Source: Sphingobium amiense
GTDB lineage: Bacteria; Pseudomonadota; Alphaproteobacteria; Sphingomonadales; Sphingomonadaceae
Direction of reading: 5' to 3'
DNA: 64,000 bases
Assembly: GCF_003967075.1 (NCBI RefSeq)
Contig: NZ_AP018664.1
Coordinates: 3,491,001-3,555,000, forward strand
Shown: positions 33,655 through 44,753 of the stretch, piece after piece
How positions within the stretch are numbered: position 1 is the stretch's first letter
Layout of the letters: every line of letters begins with the position of its first letter
The notes under the pieces: model-generated
What the model saw: only the letters and a program-made list of their open reading frames with translations
Database searches by the model: none
Told to the model about the DNA's origin: nothing
Made by a program: the position numbers and the translations under genes

Positions 33655-34799
33655 GCGAGGTCGCGTGCCGCCTGTCCGACCATCGCCATGAAATGCTGCT
33701 GCGACCGGGTGGGCCGCCAGTCGACCCGTGTCGTGATGCCGATGGTCCGGCTGATTTCGCCCGGCGCAGGCCCGATGTCCGCCACCACCCCGCCGTCGAG
33801 TTCGACCTGCAACTGGTCGACCGAGAGCAGAGTGAGATAGTCGCCTTCCAGCAGCAACTGCCGCACCGTCATGACCGATCCGCATTCGATGGGCACGCGC
33901 GGCAGGGCGCCGCCGAGCGCCGCGAACATTTCCTCCCACAGCCGCCGCAACGGCGTCCCTTCGGGCGGCAATATCCACGGGCAGGCGCGCAGATCGTCCG
34001 CCGTCCATCCCTGCGACAGCGGATGGCCCGCCCGGGCGAAGATGGTCGGGCGATCCTCGAACAGGGGCTGCTCGGTCAATTCCTGCCCGATGGCCTCGCC
34101 CCGCAGCGCGCCGACCATGAAGTCCACGTCGCCATCGCGCAGCGGCCCGACCAGTTCGGCATGCGACCCTTCCATCACGGAAATGTCGATATGAGGGTAT
34201 GCGCGTCGAAATGCGGCGATGGAGGCAGGCAGCAGCCGCGCCCGGCTGAGGGGCATTGCGCCGACGACGATCCGCCCGCTTTCCTGCCCGCGCAGTGCGG
34301 CCAGTTCCTCCAGCCCCTGCCGCAGTTCCGCCAGCGCCAGCCGCAGGCGCCGCGACAGGGCCGCGCCGCCCTGCGTCAGCACCACGCCGCGCCCGCGCCG
34401 CTCGCTCAGCCGCATGCCGAGCGCCAGCCCCAGATCGGCGACCGCCCGGTGCAGCGAAGGTTCGGACAGGCCCAGCAGGCTCGCCGCCGCCGCATAGCTG
34501 CCCGTCCGCGCGAGCGCCACGAAGGCCCGCACCTGTGCGGCTGTCACGCGGTTGCTGCCGATGAGGCGGAGCGCCACCTCGGCGCGCGGAGTGAACAGCC
34601 GGGCCGCGGGTGTCGGCTCCATGCCGCCGGGCACACGGTCGAACAGCGCCACGCCCAGTTGACGCTCCAGCTTGGCGATGCCCTGCGTCACCGCGGGCTG
34701 AGTCAGGTTGACGGCGCGCGCGCCCTTGCTGACGCTGCCATGCTCCACAATGGCAGCCATCGCGGCGAGATAGCGGATGTTGAACTGGTCGGCCTGCAT
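33648..34799 (-). CDS. ligR: LysR family regulator LigR-like, with two HTH domains
   Basis: 383 aa, about 80 longer than usual for LysR. Two consecutive winged-HTH units are readable: FNIRYLAAMAAIVEHGSVSKGARAVNLTQPAVTQGIAKLERQLGVALFDR (about 6-56) and VRAFVALARTGSYAAAASLLGLSEPSLHRAVADLGLALGMRLSER (about 90-135), each with the post-HTH Pro-Thr/Leu-Thr turn, followed by the effector domain from GRIVVGAMPLSRAR. It sits between the two lig units and likely activates both in response to protocatechuate or gallate. Tandem HTHs are the unusual point. Confidence 0.85.
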   Translation of the reverse strand: MQADQFNIRYLAAMAAIVEHGSVSKGARAVNLTQPAVTQGIAKLERQLGVALFDRVPGGMEPTPAARLFTPRAEVALRLIGSNRVTAAQVRAFVALARTGSYAAAASLLGLSEPSLHRAVADLGLALGMRLSERRGRGVVLTQGGAALSRRLRLALAELRQGLEELAALRGQESGRIVVGAMPLSRARLLPASIAAFRRAYPHIDISVMEGSHAELVGPLRDGDVDFMVGALRGEAIGQELTEQPLFEDRPTIFARAGHPLSQGWTADDLRACPWILPPEGTPLRRLWEEMFAALGGALPRVPIECGSVMTVRQLLLEGDYLTLLSVDQLQVELDGGVVADIGPAPGEISRTIGITTRVDWRPTRSQQHFMAMVGQAARDLAS

Positions 34800-34808
34800 G
34801 TGTCGCAG

Positions 34809-34825
34809 TTAGCAAATTTTTATGG
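34809..34825 (+). promoter_or_regulatory. Candidate LigR autoregulatory site
   Basis: TTAGCAAATTTTTATGG matches the site in front of the ligJABC unit at 13 of 17 positions and lies 10 bases upstream of the ligR start codon, suited to autorepression. Confidence 0.4.
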
Positions 34826-34972
34826 CATGGCCCATGGCAAAGGACGCTTCGTAATTATGATGATTTCATATATGCGGAAACGACTCTTGAACGGATTCGG
34901 ACAGGCCATGACCCGACTCACCTCATGCAATATCGGTTTAGCTGTCTACATCGCTGTCTCAAAAGGCAGTCG

Positions 34973-35362
34973 ATGACCCCGGACCAGCGCCGCGCCATCG
35001 AGCAGGATTGCGCCCGCCTCATTGCGCTCTACGCCAATCGGAACGACGCGGCGCGGTGGCATGAGGTGGCGATGCTCTACGCGCCGGAAGGGCGGATGGC
35101 CCGGCCCACCGCGCCCGACGAATGGATCGAAGGACGCGACGCCATCCTCGCCGCTTTCCTCGCCCGGCCGCCGCGCGCGACGCGCCATGTCTGCTCGAAC
35201 ATCGTCATAGACGTGCTCAGCCCCGTTGAGGCGGTGGGCGAGAGCGCAATGCTGTTGTTCACCGGCGATCCCGCGCCTAAGGTCGGTTCCTTCCACGACC
35301 GTTTCATCCTCACCGGGGAGGGATGGCGGTTCGCGGAGCGGCGGGGCAGCCTGCTTTTCTGA
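34973..35362 (+). CDS. SnoaL/NTF2-like protein
   Basis: 129 aa from ATG 34973. The pattern CARLIALYANRNDAARWHEVAMLYAPEGRMARP...WIEGRDAILAAF...TRHVCSNIVIDV...GSFHDRFILTGEGWRFAERRG is typical of the SnoaL_4/NTF2-like cone fold. Members may be dehydratases, isomerases or non-catalytic subunits. Divergent from ligR and just ahead of the IclR gene; role unknown. Confidence 0.8.
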   Translation: MTPDQRRAIEQDCARLIALYANRNDAARWHEVAMLYAPEGRMARPTAPDEWIEGRDAILAAFLARPPRATRHVCSNIVIDVLSPVEAVGESAMLLFTGDPAPKVGSFHDRFILTGEGWRFAERRGSLLF

Positions 35363-35369
35363 ATAGGGA

Positions 35370-36152
35370 ATGGGGGCCATGACCAGCCAGTCGCCATCGA
35401 CCGTCAAATCGGCGATGCGCACCATCGACATCATCGAATATGTCGTCGCCTGCCCGTCCGGCGTCGTGGCGCAGGAGATCGCGGCGGGACTGTCGATCCC
35501 TGTCAGCAGCCTGTCCTACCTGCTCGCCACACTGGTCGAGCGGCATTATCTGACGCGTGAGGGCCGCCGCTACCTTCCCGGCCCCGCTTTGGCCCGCCTC
35601 GCCCAGCCGCGCGCCGCGCTGTCGCTGGCGGACCGGGTCCAGCCGCTCGTCCGCGCCCTGCGCGCGCAACTGAACGAAACCGCATCCTTCTTCGTGCGGC
35701 GCGGGTGGGAGGTGGAGGCTATCGTTACCGAAACCGCCGAACAGTCGCTGCGCTACTCGATCGGCGTGGGCACGCGAAGCCCGATGCACTGCCTCGCGGC
35801 GGGCAAGGCGATGCTGGCCGCCATGACGGACGAGGAACTGGACGCCTATTTCACCGCGAACCCACTCCAGCCTTTCACTGACCGGAGCATCACCGATCCT
35901 GCGGCATTGCGCGCGCAACTCTCGGTTATCCGCGCAAGCGGCGTGGGCCGCACCGCCGGGGAATATACGCCAGGCATTGTCGGTCTGGGCATGGCGGTGG
36001 CGGTCGACGGGCAGATAGCGGGCGCTTTCGCCGTCGCCATCCCCCTGCCCCGCGCCACGCCCGATCTGGAAGCCGCCGCCATCGCCCGCCTGAGCCGCGC
36101 AGTCGACAGCTTCACCGCGGCGGAGGGTCCGGGCGCGCTTCACAATTCGTAA
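35370..36152 (+). CDS. IclR family transcriptional regulator
   Basis: 260 aa (ATG 35370; ATG 35379 is an alternative). N-terminal HTH: MRTIDIIEYVVACPSGVVAQEIAAGLSIPVSSLSYLLATLVERHYLTRE; effector domain with SIGVGTRSPMHCLAAGKAMLAAM and ASGVGRTAGEYTPGIVGLGMAVAV. IclR proteins often control protocatechuate and 4-hydroxybenzoate genes, so a second layer of control over ligKUI or pobA is likely. It precedes ligK by 97 bases. Confidence 0.88.
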   Translation: MGAMTSQSPSTVKSAMRTIDIIEYVVACPSGVVAQEIAAGLSIPVSSLSYLLATLVERHYLTREGRRYLPGPALARLAQPRAALSLADRVQPLVRALRAQLNETASFFVRRGWEVEAIVTETAEQSLRYSIGVGTRSPMHCLAAGKAMLAAMTDEELDAYFTANPLQPFTDRSITDPAALRAQLSVIRASGVGRTAGEYTPGIVGLGMAVAVDGQIAGAFAVAIPLPRATPDLEAAAIARLSRAVDSFTAAEGPGALHNS

Positions 36153-36167
36153 TTGCTTATAGGGCCG
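36146..36167 (+). promoter_or_regulatory. Candidate LigR site upstream of ligK
   Basis: TTCGTAATTGCTTATAG followed by GGCCG. It agrees with the site upstream of the ligJABC unit in TTCGTAA, TTAT and GGGCCG at identical spacing. It starts in the last codons of the IclR gene and lies 82 bases before ligK. Confidence 0.45.
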
Positions 36168-36249
36168 CAGGCAGTTCGGATTTGAGCGGCGGGGCGCAAG
36201 GGATCATGTCCATGGCGTCTTTGTCATTGGAGCAGGAGCCAGAAGAGCC

Positions 36250-36916
36250 ATGTCCGGCGTCGTCGTCCAGAATATCGAACGGGCGGATCTGTCCGTCATC
36301 GACGGTCTCGCCCGCTGCGGGGTCGCCACCGTCCATGAAGCGCAAGGCCGCACCGGCCTGCTCGCCCCCTATATGCGTCCCATCTATCCGGGCGCACGGA
36401 TTGCGGGGAGCGCCGTCACCATCTCTTCGCCGCCGGGCGACAACTGGATGGTCCATGTCGCCATCGAACAACTGCGCGAAGGCGACATCCTCCTCCTCGC
36501 GCCGACCAGCCCGTGCACGGACGGTTATTTCGGCGACCTGCTGGCCACCTCCGCGCAGGCACGCGGCTGCCGCGGCCTCGTGATCGACGCGGGCGTGCGC
36601 GACGTGCGCGACCTCCAGCAGATGAACTTCCCCGTATGGTCGAAGGCCATTCACGCGCAGGGCACGGTCAAGAATACGCTGGGCAGCGTCAATGTGCCTG
36701 TGGTCTGCGCCAACGCGCTCGTCCATCCGGGCGATGTGGTGATCGCCGACGATGACGGCGTGTGCATCGTGCCCCGCGCCGATGCAGTGTCGGTGCTGGA
36801 AAAGGCGCAGGCGCGCGAAGCGGCCGAGGAAGCCAAGCGCATTCGCCTTGCCGCCGGGGAACTGGGCCTCGACATCTACGATATGCGCCCGCGCCTCGCC
36901 GAAATGGGCCTGAAAT

Positions 36917-36924
<8 letters not shown>
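36250..36924 (+). CDS. ligK: 4-Carboxy-4-hydroxy-2-oxoadipate aldolase/oxaloacetate decarboxylase (LigK)
   Basis: 224 aa, RraA-like class II aldolase. Active-site segment [28 protein letters not shown] (about 96-123) with the Arg-Asp pair and metal-binding Asp. Splits 4-carboxy-4-hydroxy-2-oxoadipate to pyruvate and oxaloacetate, the last step of the pathway. Its 3' end overlaps ligU by 8 bases. Confidence 0.94.
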
Positions 36925-38850
<1,926 letters not shown>

Positions 38851-38857
38851 GCGCCGG

Positions 38858-39580
38858 TCAGGGTTTCAGCGCCCGTTCGACCACAGGCTCCAGCCGCGCG
38901 ACGATCTTCTCGACGCCTGCGTCATTCGGATGGATGCCGTCGGGCAGCAGCAGCGCCCGGTTGCCGATCACGCCATCCAGCATGAACGGATAGAGCGTCG
39001 CGCCATATCGGCGCGCAAGCTCGGGATAGATGGGGTTGAACGCAGCGGCATAGTCCGGCCCCATATTGGGCGACGCGATCATGCCGGTCATCACCACGGA
39101 GATGCCGCGCTTTTGCGCCTCGGTGAGGATCGCTTCCATATTGGCGCGCGTCTCCTTCGGTTCGAGGCCGCGCAGCATGTCGTTGCCGCCCAGACCCAGC
39201 AGCATGAGGTCGGGCTTGCGCGGCAGTCCGTCGAGCGTGAAGGCCAGCCGCGCGCGCCCCGCCGCGCTGGTATCGCCTGACACTCCCGCATTCACCACCC
39301 GCGCCTTGATGCCGCGCCGGACCAGCGCGCGCTCGAGGATCGGCGCCAGCCCCTTGCCCTGATCGAGATTATAGCCCGCATAAAGGCTGTCGCCGAAAGC
39401 GAGGACCAGTTTGGCGTCCGCTGCCGGAGCGTCCGGACGGGCTGGCGGGTTCGCTTCAACGGTCCGTTCGGGCGGGGGAGGGGGCGGCGCTTTGTCCGAA
39501 CAGGCTGCGGCCAGATGGACAATCAGCGTCAGCGCCCCATATTGCAAAAACCTGCCCGCCAAGGAGCGCTCCTTTTCCAT
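38858..39580 (-). CDS. tesA: SGNH-type arylesterase/lysophospholipase (TesA-like)
   Basis: About 240 aa from ATG 39580. A hydrophobic leader with AACS near residue 27 suggests a lipoprotein, followed by a Pro-rich linker. SGNH blocks: AFGDSLYAGYNL (Ser), NAGVSGDTSAAG (Gly), LGLGGNDML (Asn), LPDGIHPNDAG (Asp/His). The start codon shares bases with the divergent ABC gene start. Sphingomonads and others usually pair tesA with a ybbAP-type ABC system, as here. Confidence 0.88.
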   Translation of the reverse strand: MEKERSLAGRFLQYGALTLIVHLAAACSDKAPPPPPPERTVEANPPARPDAPAADAKLVLAFGDSLYAGYNLDQGKGLAPILERALVRRGIKARVVNAGVSGDTSAAGRARLAFTLDGLPRKPDLMLLGLGGNDMLRGLEPKETRANMEAILTEAQKRGISVVMTGMIASPNMGPDYAAAFNPIYPELARRYGATLYPFMLDGVIGNRALLLPDGIHPNDAGVEKIVARLEPVVERALKP

Positions 39581-40280
39581 GATTTCGACTGTCGACGCGG
39601 CCACTATCGCGATCCGCGCGCGCAATGTCACTCTCCGGCTTGGAACGCGCGATGCGCCGGTGCCGATCCTCAAGGGCGTCGACCTTGCCGTCGGGCAGGG
39701 CGAGAGCGTTGCGATCCTGGGTGCATCGGGTTCGGGCAAAAGCTCGCTGATGGCGATCCTGTCGGGGCTGGAGCGCGCCAGCGGGGGCAGCGTCGAGGTC
39801 GGCGGCGTCGATTTCGGTGCGCTGGGAGAGGACGAACTGGCGCGCGCGCGGCGGGGGCGGATCGGCATCGTGCTCCAGAGCTTCCACCTGCTGCCGACCA
39901 TGACCGCGCTCGAAAATGTCGCCGTCCCACTCGAACTCGCGGGGCAGGCCGATCCGTTCGCCGCTGCGGCGGAAGAATTGCGCGCGGTCGGCCTCGGCCA
40001 TCGCCTCGACCATTATCCCGCGCAGCTTTCGGGCGGCGAGCAGCAGCGCGTCGCCATCGCCCGCGCCATGGCGCCGCGCCCCGGCCTCCTCTTCGCCGAC
40101 GAACCCACCGGCAATCTGGATGCCGCGACAGGCGTGGCGATCATGGACCTGCTGTTCGACCGGCGATCCGCCACGGGCGCGACCCTGATCGTCATCACTC
40201 ATGATCCGGCGCTCGCCGCCCGCTGCGCCCGCATCATCGAGATGCGCGATGGACAGATCGTCGCGGATCGCGCCGCATGA
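39579..40280 (+). CDS. ABC transporter ATP-binding protein, YbbA type
   Basis: 233 aa from ATG 39579. Walker [10 protein letters not shown], signature [15 protein letters not shown], Walker [14 protein letters not shown], switch His in ITHD. MacB/LolD-like ATPase; with the following FtsX-type permease it forms an exporter or lipid-extraction complex without a substrate channel. Overlaps the permease start by ATGA. Confidence 0.92.
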   Translation: MISTVDAATIAIRARNVTLRLGTRDAPVPILKGVDLAVGQGESVAILGASGSGKSSLMAILSGLERASGGSVEVGGVDFGALGEDELARARRGRIGIVLQSFHLLPTMTALENVAVPLELAGQADPFAAAAEELRAVGLGHRLDHYPAQLSGGEQQRVAIARAMAPRPGLLFADEPTGNLDAATGVAIMDLLFDRRSATGATLIVITHDPALAARCARIIEMRDGQIVADRAA

Positions 40281-42799
40281 AGGGGCTGGGCTGGGCCGCA
40301 GGCTGGCGCATCGCCCGGCGCGATCTGCATGTGGGATTCCGTGGCCTGCGCCTCCTCTTCCTCTGCCTGTTCCTGGGCGTCGCCGCTCTGGCCGCCATCG
40401 GCAGCCTGACCGCCGCCATCACGCAGGAGCTGTCGGACAGGGGGCGCGTCATTCTGGGCGGCGACATCGAAATCGGCATGACCCAGCGGGAAGCCGGCCC
40501 GCGCGACCGGGAAGCCTTTCGTCAGCTCGGCACGCTCAGCGAGACCATCCGCCTGCGCGCCATGGCGCAGCGCGTGGGGCAGGGAAGCGCTACCGCGCCG
40601 CCTGCGATCCTGACCGAACTCAAGGGCGTCGATGCCGCCTATCCGCTCTATGGCGCGATGGCATTGAAGGAGGGGCGCTATCGGCCGCTGGAGGACAGCC
40701 AGATCCTCGTCAGCGAGGCGCTCGCGGAGCGCCTCGCGATCAACCCGGGCGACCGACTGCAGTATGGCAGCGTCGATTTTCGGGTCACCGGGGTGATCGC
40801 CGACGAGCCGGACCGGCTGGGCGAAGGCTTCACGCTCGGACCGGTTGCCATCGTATCGCTCGACGGGCTGCGGCGAACCGGTCTGGTCCAGCCGGGCAGC
40901 CTCTATTCCAGCAAATACCGCATTCGCCTCGATCCGCGCTACGATGCAGCGACGGTCCGCAAGGATTGGGAGAAAGCGCGGGCGGGCGAGGGGTGGACCT
41001 TCAAGGACCGCATGACGGCAGCGCCGGGCGCGAGTCGGTTCATCGAACGGATGGGCCAGTTTCTCTCGCTTATCGGGCTTGCCGCGCTGGTGATCGCCGG
41101 GATCGGCGTCAGCAATGGCGTCGCCTCCTATCTCGGCGGGAAACGCGCCGGCATCGCGACGCTCAAGGTGCTGGGGGCGACTGCCGCGGACATTGCGCGC
41201 ATCTACCGGATGCAGGTGGGCGCGGTCGCCTTGCTCGGCGTGGCGGCGGGACTGCTGGTGGGGGCTGCGCTTCCGCCTCTGGTCGTGGCGCTGGCGGGCG
41301 ACGCGCTACCGGTGCAGCCCGGCTTCCACCTCCACACGGTCCCGCTCGTCACCAGCGCGGCCTACGGTGTTCTGATCGCGATCCTCTTCACCGTTCCGCC
41401 CCTGGCGCTGGCGCGGGTCCAGCCTGCCGCCGCCCTCTTTCGCGGCCCGGTCGAAAGCCGGCCGGCGCTTGATCGCCGCTCCATGCTGGCGATGGCGATC
41501 CTCATCGCGGCGCTCCTCGCGCTGGCGCTGGCGACCGCTGCCGAGCCGCTGTTCGCAGCCGCCGTGCTGGGCGCGGTAGCCGCCGTCCTTCTTCTGCTGT
41601 TCGGGCTGGGCGCGCTGGTGCGGTGGATTGCGCGGCGTCTGCCGCCCACGCGGCGTCCGCTCCTGCGCCTCGCCATCGCCAACCTCCATCGCCCCGGATC
41701 GCAGACCGCTGCGCTGATCGTGGCGCTGGGTCTGGCGCTGACGCTCTTCGTGACGCTGGCGGGGATCGAAACAAGCCTCAACGCCGAAATCCGCAATGTC
41801 GTGCCCAAAAAGGCGCCCGCGCAGATCGTGCTCGACATTCCCTCTCCCCAGCGGGACCGCTTCCGATCCATCGTCACGCGCGAAGCGCCGGAGGCACAGC
41901 TCAACATCGTGCCCGTTCTGCGCGGCACCATCACCGCCTATGGCCGACAGCGTGTAGCGGACCTTCCCGCTCTGCCCGAAGGCGCATGGTTCCTGCGCGG
42001 CGAGCGCGGCGTCACCTACAGCGCTACCCTGCCCGAAGGCAGCGACCTCCTCGCCGGGCAATGGTGGCCGCCGGGCTATCGCGGCCCGCCGCTCGTATCG
42101 TTCGACGCGAAGGCCGCCGAAACGCTCGGCATCGGCGTGGGCGACACGCTCACCGTCTCGATCCTGGGGCGGGAGATCGAAGCGCGCATCGCTTCGCTGC
42201 GCCGGGTCAACTGGGATACGATGGGATTCAATTATGTCCTTGTCTTCCCGCCGTCGACGCTGGAAGCGGCCCCGCACAGCCTTGCTGCCACGATCACCAT
42301 GGATGCGCGTCGCAACACTGCCGTTACCCGCGCGTTGCTTGCCGCGTTGCCGGGCGTGTCGGTGATCGCCGTGGGTGACGTCATCGACCAGGTCGGCACC
42401 ATCCTGACGCAGATGTCGCGGGCGATCCTCGTTGCCGCCTCGGTCGCGATCCTTGCGGGTATCGCCGTGCTGGTCGGCGCGATTGCCGCCGCACGGCAGG
42501 CGCGTGCCTATGACAGCGTCATCCTCAAGACGCTGGGCGCGACCCGTGCGCAACTGCTCGGCGGACAGGCGCTGGAATATGGATTGCTGGCAGCCATCCT
42601 TGCCGCAGTGGCGCTGGCTCTGGGCAGCGCGGCGGCATGGTTCGTCATCGTGCAGATATTCGAATTCGGCTGGTCGCCCGACTGGGGCGTTGTGCTTGCA
42701 ACGCTGGCTGGCGGTGCTGTGATGACGCTCGGCATCGGTCTTGCCGGGTCGCTGCCACTGCTCTCGATCCGGCCTGCCCGCGCCCTGCGGCAGGCCTGA
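40277..42799 (+). CDS. ABC transporter permease, YbbP/FtsX type
   Basis: 840 aa. N-terminal TM (LLFLCLFLGVAALAAIGSL) followed by a large periplasmic domain, an FtsX core (about 265-385: FLSLIGLAALVIAGIGVSNGVASYLGGKRAGIATLKVLGAT), further TMs, a second periplasmic domain and a second FtsX core (about 705-835). This duplicated layout is that of YbbP. Function in lipid or lipoprotein handling is inferred from tesA/ybbAP linkage. Confidence 0.92.
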   Translation: MKGLGWAAGWRIARRDLHVGFRGLRLLFLCLFLGVAALAAIGSLTAAITQELSDRGRVILGGDIEIGMTQREAGPRDREAFRQLGTLSETIRLRAMAQRVGQGSATAPPAILTELKGVDAAYPLYGAMALKEGRYRPLEDSQILVSEALAERLAINPGDRLQYGSVDFRVTGVIADEPDRLGEGFTLGPVAIVSLDGLRRTGLVQPGSLYSSKYRIRLDPRYDAATVRKDWEKARAGEGWTFKDRMTAAPGASRFIERMGQFLSLIGLAALVIAGIGVSNGVASYLGGKRAGIATLKVLGATAADIARIYRMQVGAVALLGVAAGLLVGAALPPLVVALAGDALPVQPGFHLHTVPLVTSAAYGVLIAILFTVPPLALARVQPAAALFRGPVESRPALDRRSMLAMAILIAALLALALATAAEPLFAAAVLGAVAAVLLLLFGLGALVRWIARRLPPTRRPLLRLAIANLHRPGSQTAALIVALGLALTLFVTLAGIETSLNAEIRNVVPKKAPAQIVLDIPSPQRDRFRSIVTREAPEAQLNIVPVLRGTITAYGRQRVADLPALPEGAWFLRGERGVTYSATLPEGSDLLAGQWWPPGYRGPPLVSFDAKAAETLGIGVGDTLTVSILGREIEARIASLRRVNWDTMGFNYVLVFPPSTLEAAPHSLAATITMDARRNTAVTRALLAALPGVSVIAVGDVIDQVGTILTQMSRAILVAASVAILAGIAVLVGAIAAARQARAYDSVILKTLGATRAQLLGGQALEYGLLAAILAAVALALGSAAAWFVIVQIFEFGWSPDWGVVLATLAGGAVMTLGIGLAGSLPLLSIRPARALRQA

Positions 42800-42820
42800 A
42801 CGGACCGGTTCCGTCCTTTT
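42800..42820 (+). terminator. Short terminator after the ABC permease gene
   Basis: ACGGA (42800-42804) pairs with TCCGT (42810-42814), followed by CCTTTT. Weak but well placed immediately after the stop; it reaches the 3' end of the convergent luxR-type gene. Confidence 0.5.
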
Positions 42821-43101
42821 CAGCCTTCCAGCGCGTGGCCCATGGCAGGGCGCAGCCAGCCCAGATTGCGCGCCGCTATCGCCGCCTGCGTCCGGTTTCG
42901 GACGTTGAGCTTGCGCATCAGCGCGGTCATGTGAACCTTGACCGTGGCTTCGGCCATTCCGAGTTCATAGGCGATCTGCTTGTTGAGCAGACCAGAATGC
43001 ACGCAGCGCAGCACCTTCATCTGCGTCGGCGTCAGTTGAGGGCGTGGCGCAACCCCGTCATCGCGATCGAGAATAGCGTGCAAATCCATGGCGGCGTGCA
43101 T
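42820..43101 (-). CDS. Stand-alone LuxR/GerE HTH protein (93 aa)
   Basis: Almost the whole protein is one GerE domain: LTPTQMKVLRCVHSGLLNKQIAYELGMAEATVKVHMTALMRKLNVRNRTQAAIAARNLGW. There is no receiver domain, and the space to the divergent GntP gene holds none in any frame I could read. It may be a constitutive DNA-binding protein or the remnant of a NarL-type response regulator. Divergent from the gluconate genes. Confidence 0.8.
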   Translation of the reverse strand: MHAAMDLHAILDRDDGVAPRPQLTPTQMKVLRCVHSGLLNKQIAYELGMAEATVKVHMTALMRKLNVRNRTQAAIAARNLGWLRPAMGHALEG

Positions 43102-43249
43102 TGTCCTCTCCCTGATTGGCCAATCCCCAGCCGCGTTTGCCGCTCCAGGATTCGGTAGCGATAACGATACGGGATGCAGTCAGACAGGTTCAAGCAAAAA
43201 AATGCACCAAGGCCCAAAAACTCTGGATAGAGGCGAAAATGCAACTATA

Positions 43250-43264
43250 ACCTGTCTAACAGGT
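43250..43264. promoter_or_regulatory. Candidate GntR/FadR operator
   Basis: ACCTGT-CTA-ACAGGT is a perfect 6+6 palindrome in the region upstream of the GntP gene; a half-site ACAGGTT occurs near 43184 and a related CCTGTCTATAAAGG lies upstream of the gluconokinase gene near 46010. FadR-type GntR proteins bind such sites. Confidence 0.55.
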
Positions 43265-43368
43265 CAACCGGACATAACCACGATTCGGTTGGGTTGTAAC
43301 GCAAAAGGGGGAGGAAGAACGATGACGTTAACATCGGCGCATCGCGCAGCGTTTGGGAAGTCCGGCCT

Positions 43369-44715
43369 GTGACCCCCGCCGACTATCGCCTCGTGCTGGC
43401 GGCGGTGGCGGGCATCGCGCTTTCCATCTTCCTCATCATTCGCGGCCGTCTGCATCCCTTTGTCGGCCTGCTCTGCGGCGCTTTCACTGTCGGACTGCTG
43501 GCTGGCCTGCCGATGGAGGAAACCGCCAAAGCGGTCGAAAAGGGCGCTGGCGCGATCCTTGGCGGCACCGGTCTTGTCGTCGCGCTGGGCCTCGGGCTTG
43601 GCGCGATGCTGCAACTGTCGGATGGCGCGGGCGGCCTTGCGCGCGGTGCGCTGCGCATTTCTGGAGTCAGAGGCGCTCCCTGGGCCAGCCTCTTCACCGC
43701 CCTGCTGATCGGCCTGCCGCTGTTCTTCGAAACCGGGCTTGTGCTGTTGCTGCCGATCGTCGCATCCGCCGCCGCCGCCCTGCCGCAGGGGCAGAATGAC
43801 GACACGGCCAAGCTGCGGCTGATGCTGCCCGCGCTCGCGGGCCTGTCGGTCGTCCACGCGCTCGTGCCGCCGCATCCCGGACCGCTGCTCGCGGTCGACG
43901 CGTTGGGCGCGAGCCTCGGCCGGACGCTGCTTTACGGCCTCCTCGTCGGTATCCCGACGGCGATCATCGCGGGGCCGCTGCTCGCGCGCTTCACTGCGCC
44001 CGGTGTGAAACTCAGCCCTCCGCTGCTCGATCCGGTCAAGGTCGACGTGGCGACCCCTTCGGTCGGCCGCGCGCTGACGGCGGTTCTCCTCCCCGTCGTC
44101 CTGATCGCGGCCGGGCAGGCGGTGGCGATGCTGCCGCCTGCCGTCGCCGCGCCGTTTCTCTGGCTGGAATATGTCAGCGATCCTGTCGTCGCGCTGCTGG
44201 TCGCGGTGCTGGTCGCGCTGCCGCTGCTGTTCGGCCGGCGCATCGCCGACCGCACGATCCAGAGCGCGATCTGGACCGAGGCGATGACGCCCGCGGGCGG
44301 CATCATCCTCGCCATCGGCGCGGGGGGCGCGCTGAAGCAGGTGCTCGTGACGGCCGGGCTGTCCGATATGCTGGTGCGCCTGTCTGCGGGCGGCGCGGTG
44401 TCGCCGCTGCTGCTGGCATGGGGCGTGTCGGTCTGCATCCGCCTCGCCACCGGCTCCGCCACCGTCGCCACCATTACCACGGCGGGCGTGATGCAGGGAC
44501 TGGTCGCGGCATCGGGTGTCGAGCCGGAATGGATGGTGCTGGCGATCGGCGCGGGATCGCTGTTCTTCAGCCATGTCAACGATCCCGGCTTCTGGCTGGT
44601 GAAGAGCTATCTCGGCACGGATATGCCGGGCACCTTCAAGACATGGTCGATCATGGAAACTGTGGTCGCGGTGGTGGGGTTGCTCCTCGTGCTGCTGGCG
44701 AGCAGTATCTTTTGA
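43369..44715 (+). CDS. gntP: GntP family gluconate/sugar-acid permease
   Basis: 448 aa, start GTG 43369. Typical multi-TM GntP protein: LIGLPLFFETGLVLLLPIV, VHALVPPHPGPL (conserved family motif), GGALKQVLVTAGLSD and GSATVATITTAGVM. Imports gluconate or a related aldonate. Followed by a GntR regulator and a convergent gluconokinase gene, forming a compact gluconate module. Confidence 0.93.
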   Translation: MTPADYRLVLAAVAGIALSIFLIIRGRLHPFVGLLCGAFTVGLLAGLPMEETAKAVEKGAGAILGGTGLVVALGLGLGAMLQLSDGAGGLARGALRISGVRGAPWASLFTALLIGLPLFFETGLVLLLPIVASAAAALPQGQNDDTAKLRLMLPALAGLSVVHALVPPHPGPLLAVDALGASLGRTLLYGLLVGIPTAIIAGPLLARFTAPGVKLSPPLLDPVKVDVATPSVGRALTAVLLPVVLIAAGQAVAMLPPAVAAPFLWLEYVSDPVVALLVAVLVALPLLFGRRIADRTIQSAIWTEAMTPAGGIILAIGAGGALKQVLVTAGLSDMLVRLSAGGAVSPLLLAWGVSVCIRLATGSATVATITTAGVMQGLVAASGVEPEWMVLAIGAGSLFFSHVNDPGFWLVKSYLGTDMPGTFKTWSIMETVVAVVGLLLVLLASSIF

Positions 44716-44753
44716 GGGGGAACCGGGGCAATGCAGTCAACACAGGTGCGGCC

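Noticed and set aside
34848..34858. TTCGTAATTAT as a further LigR site
   Set aside because: Shares TTCGTAA, but the inner spacing differs from the other sites (TAA and TTA are adjacent), so it was not included in the motif.
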